Positions 8,273-12,546 of a stretch of DNA of 12,546 bases are shown piece by piece; position 1 is the first letter of the stretch; each line of letters opens with the position of its first letter. The position numbers were made by a program, and so were the translations under genes. This DNA is from DATKCA01 sp035544675 (GTDB lineage: Bacteria > Acidobacteriota > Thermoanaerobaculia > Gp7-AA8): positions 1 to 12,546 of the forward strand of contig DATKCA010000276.1 of assembly GCA_035544675.1 (NCBI GenBank), in the 5' to 3' direction. Below the pieces are notes generated by a model. That model had not been told where the DNA came from and did not search any database. It saw only the letters and a list, made by a program, of their open reading frames with translations.

Positions 8273-9012
8273 ACCTGACTCTTCATGTGTGGCGGCAGAA
8301 GTCGCGCCAGGCCCCCGGTCAGTTCGTCGCGTACAGCGCCGAGGACATCAGTCCCGACGCGTCGTTCCTGGAGATGCTGGACGTGGTCAACGAGAGGCTG
8401 ATCGAGAAGAGCGAAGAGCCGATCCTGTTCGAGCACGACTGCCGCGAAGGCATCTGCGGCTCCTGCGGAATGATGATCAACGGCGTCGCTCACGGGCCGC
8501 TGGGCGGCACCGCGACGTGCCAGCTTCACATGCGCCACTTCAAGGACGGCGACGAGGTGTGGGTCGAGCCGTGGCGCGCACGCTCCTTCCCGATCATCAA
8601 GGACCTCATCGTCGACCGCGGCTCGCTCGACCGCATCATCCAGGCCGGCGGGTACATCTCCGTGAACACCGGCAGCGCGCCGGAAGCGAACATGACGCTG
8701 ATCCCGAAGGCCGTCCAGGAGACGTCCATGGATGCCGCGTCGTGCATCCAGTGCGGCGCGTGCGTGGCGCAGTGTCCCAACGGCGCCGCGCAGCTGTTCA
8801 CCTCCGCGAAGGTCTCGCACCTCAACCTGCTGCCCCAGGGCGCGCCCGAGCGTCACTCCCGCGTGGTACGGATGGTCGAGGTGATGGAGGAGATGTTCGG
8901 CAGCTGCACGATGTACGGCGAGTGCGAGGCGGTCTGTCCGAAAGACATCTCGATCGACTTCATCGCGCGCATGAACCGCGATTACCTCGCCGCGAAGTGC
9001 AGGGTCACGTAG
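8269..9012 (+). CDS. sdhB: Succinate dehydrogenase/fumarate reductase iron-sulfur subunit
   Basis: A 247-residue electron-transfer subunit linking the SdhA flavin to the SdhC hemes and quinone. The N-terminal ferredoxin domain holds DCREGICGSC (Cys58, Cys63, Cys66) plus Cys84 for the [2Fe-2S] cluster. The C-terminal domain holds CIQCGACVAQCP (Cys159, 162, 165, 169) and SCTMYGECEAVCP (Cys213, 219, 223). By family rule the [4Fe-4S] cluster uses Cys159, 162, 165 and 223, and the [3Fe-4S] cluster uses Cys169, 213 and 219. All ligands are present. The start overlaps the sdhA stop by four bases, and GAGG lies 8 nt upstream. The gene ends only 8 bp from the end of the convergent DUF4142 gene, with no terminator hairpin in between. 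Identification is firm. Confidence 0.97.
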   Translation: MNLTLHVWRQKSRQAPGQFVAYSAEDISPDASFLEMLDVVNERLIEKSEEPILFEHDCREGICGSCGMMINGVAHGPLGGTATCQLHMRHFKDGDEVWVEPWRARSFPIIKDLIVDRGSLDRIIQAGGYISVNTGSAPEANMTLIPKAVQETSMDAASCIQCGACVAQCPNGAAQLFTSAKVSHLNLLPQGAPERHSRVVRMVEVMEEMFGSCTMYGECEAVCPKDISIDFIARMNRDYLAAKCRVT

Positions 9013-9020
9013 CCCGACGC

Positions 9021-9635
9021 CTACCGCATCCTGGACGCGAGAGCCTCCGCCTGCCGCAGATGCTCCTGCAGCGCCGGCAGCTTCTGCGTCGCCCACCTCT
9101 TCAGGTCGGCGTCCGTGGCCGTGCTCGCCGCATTCTGAAAATCCCGCACCGCTTCCTGATGGTCCTCGACCATGTGCTGCATGTAGGCCTTGTCGAAGGC
9201 CGCCCCGCTCAACCCTTCGAGATGCCGGGCGGCCTGCTGGTGCGGCTCGCGGACGCCGGTCGCCAGCGCCAGGCCTTTGATCGTCGCGAGCTGTTTCAAC
9301 TCCTCGTTCGCGGTGCCGTGATCGTTCATCATGCGCTGCGCGAACGCTTTCACCTCCGCGCTCGACGCTTTCACCAGAGCCACCTGACCGATCCGCACTT
9401 CCGCCATCCCGTCCTGGCCCGCCTTCATCACGAATTCCTTATCGGAGGGTGACATGGCACTCACGCCTCCTCCGGTAGAACCTGTAGTCGTGGCGGACGA
9501 AGCGGTGATCAGGGTGCCGGACGTATCGGAAGAGCTGGTGGCCGAGGTGTCGGTCGACGAGGCTTCGCGGTGCTCGCTGCAGGCGGCGGCGACGACCAGG
9601 AGAAGCAGGGCAGCCGGGTATGTCAGGAATCGCAT
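9021..9635 (-). CDS. DUF4142 family lipoprotein
   Basis: A 204-residue predicted lipoprotein. The signal is MRFLTYP, a hydrophobic run, then AAAC with Cys19 as the lipidation site. Residues 21-60 are a Ser/Thr/Gly-rich linker. From about residue 62 to the end the protein fits DUF4142, a ferritin-like four-helix family common in soil bacteria and of unsettled function. It shows DKEFVMKAGQDGMAEV, FAQRMMNDHGTANEEL, YMQHMVEDHQEAVRDF and a closing helix LPALQEHLRQAE. The His and Glu/Asp residues in helices two to four (His106, Glu111, His154, Glu157, His159, His192) are typical, but no metal site can be assigned with confidence. No clear Shine-Dalgarno sequence precedes the ATG. It is convergent with sdhB (8-bp gap) and divergent from the sensor kinase (112-bp gap). 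An envelope or stress-related role is only inferred. Confidence 0.9.
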   Translation of the reverse strand: MRFLTYPAALLLLVVAAACSEHREASSTDTSATSSSDTSGTLITASSATTTGSTGGGVSAMSPSDKEFVMKAGQDGMAEVRIGQVALVKASSAEVKAFAQRMMNDHGTANEELKQLATIKGLALATGVREPHQQAARHLEGLSGAAFDKAYMQHMVEDHQEAVRDFQNAASTATDADLKRWATQKLPALQEHLRQAEALASRMR

Positions 9636-9703
9636 GAGCGGAGAGTGTGCACAACGGATTCCAGCGCTCCTGCCTTACGTAACCAAAGGCACGGGGAGAG
9701 AGT

Positions 9704-9709
9704 TATGAT
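9704..9709 (+). promoter_or_regulatory. Probable -10 box of the sensor kinase promoter (TATGAT)
   Basis: TATGAT lies 38 nt before the TTG start in GAGTTATGATCCGCGCC. It repeats the pattern seen before ahcY, the basic protein gene and sdhC. No good -35 is found 15-19 bp upstream, so activity may depend on the upstream GTTA context or an activator. No promoter could be assigned to the divergent DUF4142 gene in the same 112-bp gap. Confidence 0.5.
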
Positions 9710-9737
9710 CCGCGCCGTTCGGTTCTCAAGATTATTT

Positions 9738-9744
9738 GGAGGGG
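9738..9744 (+). promoter_or_regulatory. Ribosome binding site selecting the TTG start of the sensor kinase
   Basis: GGAGGGG precedes TTG 9748 by 3-5 nt. No in-frame ATG is near; the next alternative is a GTG at 9766, which lacks such a site. Confidence 0.75.
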
Positions 9745-9747
9745 TGA

Positions 9748-12150
9748 TTGGCGACTGCGTCCGCAGTGCCTGAGTTCGACGCGATCGTGGCCGAGGCGGC
9801 CAGGGCGGCGTCGGTTCCGGTGGCTTTTGTCGGTTACGTCGGCGAAGACGGCGAGGCGGTCCAGGCCGCCCGCGGCTGGACCGTCGCGGTGATACCGCCT
9901 GCCTGCAGCTTCGCCTCGCGGATCGCCAGCGAGACGGATCTGGTCGTGGTTCCCGATACCACCCGCGATCCACGATTCGTCTCTCACCCGCTCGTCACCG
10001 GCCCTCCGAACATCCGCTTCTACGCCGGTGTCCCGCTGTTCCGCGACGGCGAGTTCATCGGCGCGCTTTCGGTCGTGGATCGGACACCGCGCACGCTGGC
10101 TGCCGATCAGCTGGCCAGCCTGCGGCTGCTGGGCCGGCAGGTCACGCGGGAGATCGAAGTGCGCCGCCAGATCGAAGAGCTGAACGACCGGTTCCGCGAG
10201 TTCTTCGAACAGACCGACGACTTCGTGATGAGCATCAGCGCGGAATCGCGCCTCCTGCACTCGAACGAGGCGGTGGTGAACGCGCTCGGTTACCCGCGCG
10301 AGGAGCTGAGCAAGGAGCCGCTGACGAAGTACGTCGAGCCGGAAGAACGCGACGAGTTCAGCAGCGTTCTGGCCGACGTTTTCGAGTCGGGAGAGCCGCG
10401 CGTGCTGGAGACGACGTTCGTCACCTCCAGCGGCCGGAAAATCATCGTGGAGGGATCGTTGCGTCCGCGGGTGATCGAGGGGCGGACGGTGATGGCTCGC
10501 GTGATCTTCCGCGACATCACCGAGCGCAAGGAATTCGAGTCGGAGCTCGGGAACGCGCGCGACGCGGCCCTGGAAGCAGCGCGGCTGAAGACCCAGTTCC
10601 TGACCAACGTCAGCCACGAGATCCGCACGCCGATGAACGGGATCGTGGGCATGCTGGACCTCCTGCTGTCCACGCAGCTCAACCAGGAGCAGCGCGATTA
10701 CTCCGTGCAGGCCAAGTCGAGCGCCGACCAGCTCCTCTCCATCGTCAACAACATCCTCTATGTCTCCAACGTCGAGGCGGGCGGGCTGGGGTCCGCGAAC
10801 GTCGACTTCGACATGTTCCGCACGCTGGAGCGCGTGGTCGAAGTGATGAAGATCGGCGCGCTGGGCAAGGACATCGAAGTGAAGTTCGTCTTCGACGAGA
10901 AGCTTCCGCCGATCTTCCGCGGGAACCAGTCCAAGCTGCGCCAGGTCATCACCAACCTGATGGACAACGCCATGAAGTTCACCGACGAAGGCTCGGTGAC
11001 GCTGGCCGTGTCGCAGCAGACCGAGACCGAGACGCACCGGCTGCTTCGCTTCGAAGTGCGCGACACAGGCATCGGGATCGCACCGGAGGATCGTCTCCTG
11101 CTGTTCGAGAAGTTCTCCCAGGTGGAGGGTGGCAGCACCCGCCGCTACCAGGGCACCGGCCTCGGACTGGCCACGGCCCGCCACCTCGTCGAGACGATGG
11201 GTGGTCTCATCGATGTCGACAGCACGCCCGGCCAGGGGTCCACGTTCTGGTTCTCGATTCCGTTTCCGAAGCCGGCCCAGACGCGCAAGCCGATCGCATC
11301 CTCGGACCTCGAATTCAAGGGCAAGCGCGTCCTGCTCATCGACCAGTTCCCCACCAGCCGGAAGATCGTGCGTCATTACCTCGAGAACACATGGGAGATG
11401 CGCGTCGACACGGCGGAGAACGCAGCGGCCGCGCTCGCCGCGCTCAGGTCCGCGGCGGCGTCCGATCCGATCCGCGTGGTCATCTTCGACGCCATGCCGG
11501 ACATCGACGGACTCTCGTTCGCCAAAGAAGTGCATGCGGACTCGAAGATCACCAGCACGAGCCTCATCCATCTCCTTCAGACGACCAATGACGTCAACCG
11601 TGAAGAGATGAGAGCGGCCGGCATCAATGCCTATTTGGCCAGGCCGGTCGGGCAGGGCGAGCTCTTCGACGCCATGACCGTCGCCCTCGCTCACGACGCC
11701 CTCCCGCTGGCCCGCACCGCCGCGCAGCCGTTCGACTCCCGCCCTGTCCCCGCGGCCGTGCCGCCGGAAAAGCGCAAGACCGTTCGCGTCCTGCTGTGCG
11801 AGGACAACTTTCTCAACATGAAGCTGACCATGAGCCAGCTGCACAAGCTCGGCTATGACGCGGACTCCGTTCCCAACGGCAAGGAAGCCATCGACGCGAT
11901 CGACAAGAAGGACTACAAGATCGTCCTGATGGACTGCCAGATGCCGGTCCTGGACGGTTACCAGGCCACCATCGAGATCCGGCGGCGCGAAAAGGAACGC
12001 GGCGAGACGCAACGCCGCATCATCGCCATGACCGCGAACGCGCTGGAAGGCGATCGCGAAAAGTGCCTCGCCGCCGGCATGGACGACTACCTCGCCAAGC
12101 CGACCAAGGGCGACGAGCTGGAGACCGCACTGGCGCGGTACTTCGGGTAA
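9748..12150 (+). CDS. Hybrid sensor histidine kinase, GAF-PAS-HisKA-HATPase-REC-REC
   Basis: An 800-residue hybrid two-component kinase, apparently soluble: no signal peptide or membrane helix is seen. Domains in order: GAF-like sensor (about residues 8-140; FYAGVPLFRDGEFIGALSV at 91-109), PAS (150-262; ends FRDITERKEFESEL), HisKA (280-345) with the H-box FLTNVSHEIRTPMNG and phospho-acceptor His290, and HATPase_c (390-505) with N-box NLMDNAMKFT, DTGIG (439-443) and GTGLGL (469-474). Receiver 1 (526-645) keeps Asp581 in FDAMPDIDG, but its acidic pair is Asp-Gln (532-533) and the usual Lys is Arg632. Receiver 2 (678-798) is canonical: Glu685-Asp686, Asp729, Thr762, Lys784. There is no Hpt domain, so relay would need a separate partner. 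The TTG start is supported by GGAGGGG. The signal sensed is unknown. The next gene is separated by a repeat block, so it is probably transcribed alone. Confidence 0.95.
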   Translation: MATASAVPEFDAIVAEAARAASVPVAFVGYVGEDGEAVQAARGWTVAVIPPACSFASRIASETDLVVVPDTTRDPRFVSHPLVTGPPNIRFYAGVPLFRDGEFIGALSVVDRTPRTLAADQLASLRLLGRQVTREIEVRRQIEELNDRFREFFEQTDDFVMSISAESRLLHSNEAVVNALGYPREELSKEPLTKYVEPEERDEFSSVLADVFESGEPRVLETTFVTSSGRKIIVEGSLRPRVIEGRTVMARVIFRDITERKEFESELGNARDAALEAARLKTQFLTNVSHEIRTPMNGIVGMLDLLLSTQLNQEQRDYSVQAKSSADQLLSIVNNILYVSNVEAGGLGSANVDFDMFRTLERVVEVMKIGALGKDIEVKFVFDEKLPPIFRGNQSKLRQVITNLMDNAMKFTDEGSVTLAVSQQTETETHRLLRFEVRDTGIGIAPEDRLLLFEKFSQVEGGSTRRYQGTGLGLATARHLVETMGGLIDVDSTPGQGSTFWFSIPFPKPAQTRKPIASSDLEFKGKRVLLIDQFPTSRKIVRHYLENTWEMRVDTAENAAAALAALRSAAASDPIRVVIFDAMPDIDGLSFAKEVHADSKITSTSLIHLLQTTNDVNREEMRAAGINAYLARPVGQGELFDAMTVALAHDALPLARTAAQPFDSRPVPAAVPPEKRKTVRVLLCEDNFLNMKLTMSQLHKLGYDADSVPNGKEAIDAIDKKDYKIVLMDCQMPVLDGYQATIEIRRREKERGETQRRIIAMTANALEGDREKCLAAGMDDYLAKPTKGDELETALARYFG

Positions 12151-12241
12151 CCGGGCACCGGGCACCGGGCGCCGGGCACCGGTAACCGGAAACCGGAAAC
12201 CGGAAACCGGTAACCGGAAACCGGAAACCGGAAACCGGGTA
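12151..12241 (+). repeat. Tandem heptamer array CCGGNNN, 13 units
   Basis: Thirteen consecutive 7-bp units begin at the base after the kinase stop codon. The first four are CCGGGCA or CCGGGCG, followed by CCGGTAA, CCGGAAA three times, CCGGTAA, CCGGAAA three times and CCGGGTA. The last seven coding bases, CGGGTAA, nearly continue the pattern upstream, so the stop codon itself sits in repeat-like sequence. The CCGG is invariant in all 13 units and only the three following bases vary. The region is noncoding. Confidence 0.9.
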
Positions 12242-12354
12242 GACGGGAATCAGGAATCGGGAATCGGCCCGGAAACAGGAAGGAAACGGGTAAACAGGAA
12301 ACGGCAGGAAACTGGTAAACAGGAAACTGGTAAACAGGAAACCGGAAACTGCCA
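12242..12354 (+). repeat. Degenerate purine-rich repeat spacer
   Basis: A decayed or related low-complexity stretch lies between the two heptamer arrays. It contains GGGAATC-type heptamers near 12245-12266, scattered GGAAAC units, and a 15-bp tandem CTGGTAAACAGGAAA at 12312-12326 and 12327-12341. The plus strand is strongly purine-biased. No start codon with a ribosome site or other gene signal was seen. Confidence 0.75.
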
Positions 12355-12399
12355 CCGGTTGCCGATTTCCGGTTGCCGGTTTCCGGTTTCCGGTTACCG
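12355..12399 (-). repeat. Inverted heptamer array (CCGGTTN), facing the first array
   Basis: Six units of CCGGTTG, CCGATTT, CCGGTTG, CCGGTTT, CCGGTTT and CCGGTTA, plus a closing CCG, are the reverse complement of the left array. Bases 12376-12399 are an exact 24-nt reverse complement of 12180-12203. Extended to 45 nt (12180-12224 against 12355-12399), 41 positions pair. The end lies only 7 bp before the ATG of the ExeA-like gene, so it occupies the place where a ribosome binding site would be. Confidence 0.85.
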
Positions 12400-12406
12400 A
12401 CCCCAC

Positions 12407-12546
12407 ATGTTCGAGGAACACTTCGGATTCACCACGAAGCCTTTCGGCAAGACGCCTGACCCGGCGTTTCTGTACGAGAGCCCCCAGCACAAAGAGGCGC
12501 TGGCGCGGCTCGAGTACGCCGTGGAGGAGAAGGAGCTGGCGCTGCT
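12407..12546 (+). CDS. ExeA/GspA-like AAA ATPase, 5' part only
   Basis: The window ends 46 codons into this gene. The N-terminus MFEEHFGFTTKPFGKTPDP, then AFLYESPQHKEALARLEYA, matches the start of ExeA/GspA and MshM-type ATPases, which usually read FFGL-x-PF-x-PDP-x-LY-x-S-x-H-x-EAL before the Walker A loop. The Walker A region would follow just beyond the window. Family members energise assembly of type II secretion or pilus machinery, or act as general AAA ATPases. Which one this is cannot be told from the fragment. No Shine-Dalgarno sequence is present; the bases before the ATG are the inverted heptamer array and ACCCCAC. Confidence 0.8.
   Translation, partial: MFEEHFGFTTKPFGKTPDPAFLYESPQHKEALARLEYAVEEKELAL

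Noticed and set aside
9705..9773. 22-codon leader peptide overlapping the kinase start, with GGGGAGAG upstream
   Set aside because: Its ATG is part of the TATGAT -10 box that recurs before other genes, so it would not be transcribed from that promoter. The peptide shows no attenuator-like codon run.
9703..12165. Long minus-strand open frame (820 codons) opposite the sensor kinase
   Set aside because: It is antisense to the kinase over its full length with no recognisable domain or ribosome site, again a codon-bias shadow.
12242..12354. Small gene within the repeat spacer
   Set aside because: No start codon with a ribosome site and no non-repetitive coding pattern was seen.
12151..12399. CRISPR-like repeat array
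   Set aside because: Units are 7 bp, contiguous and without unique spacers, and part of the block is inverted. No cas gene is near.
12020..12490. Minus-strand open frame running through the heptamer repeats, encoding a 7-residue repetitive peptide
   Set aside because: Period-7 DNA without stops automatically gives a 7-residue repeat. It has no ribosome site, and it overlaps the kinase end and the ExeA-like start.

Overview
This 12.5 kb window is GC-rich, densely coded bacterial DNA. It most likely comes from an Acidobacteriota lineage such as Thermoanaerobaculia or a relative. That placement is inference: it rests on the style of the secreted IPT/TIG protein, the single-subunit B-type succinate dehydrogenase, a DUF4142 lipoprotein and an ExeA-like ATPase with high GC content, and no marker gene settles it. 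No phage, transposon, CRISPR, tRNA or rRNA signature was found, and most of the window is ordinary chromosomal housekeeping and envelope genes.

Layout from left to right. ahcY (S-adenosylhomocysteine hydrolase) is followed by a perfect 14-bp stem terminator. Next comes a small Arg/Ala-rich protein of unknown function with an AT-hook-like core, started from a TTG codon. A convergent pair of genes is separated by two GC hairpins (2124-2175), and the minus-strand partner is a secreted IPT/TIG protein. Divergent from that gene is a two-gene cluster with overlapping coding regions: a Gmad2-GerMN lipoprotein and a UshA-like 5'-nucleotidase/metallophosphatase. The sdhCAB operon follows, encoding B-type succinate:quinone oxidoreductase with its own promoter. 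A minus-strand DUF4142 lipoprotein converges on sdhB with an 8-bp gap. An 800-residue hybrid sensor kinase (GAF-PAS-HisKA-HATPase-REC-REC) diverges from it.

Between the kinase stop codon and the start of a partial ExeA-like AAA ATPase lies a 256-bp block of CCGGNNN heptamer repeats. The left side is a 13-unit array that begins at the base after the kinase stop. The right side carries the same heptamer in inverted orientation, so the two ends form 45-nt inverted arms with 41 matching positions.

Four genes or operons (ahcY, the small basic protein, sdhCAB and the kinase) share a very similar -10-like element, TTATGATSCG or TTACAATGCG, 36-59 nt upstream of the start codon. The sdhCAB copy also has a well-spaced TTGACC -35 box. 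Functionally, ahcY belongs to the methyl cycle, sdhCAB to the TCA cycle and respiratory chain, the middle cluster to the envelope or periplasm, and the kinase to signalling. I see no integrated new pathway. The most unusual structure is the heptamer array with inverted ends. Secondary points of interest are the AT-hook-like protein, the degenerate first receiver domain of the kinase, and the GerMN lipoprotein/nucleotidase pairing.
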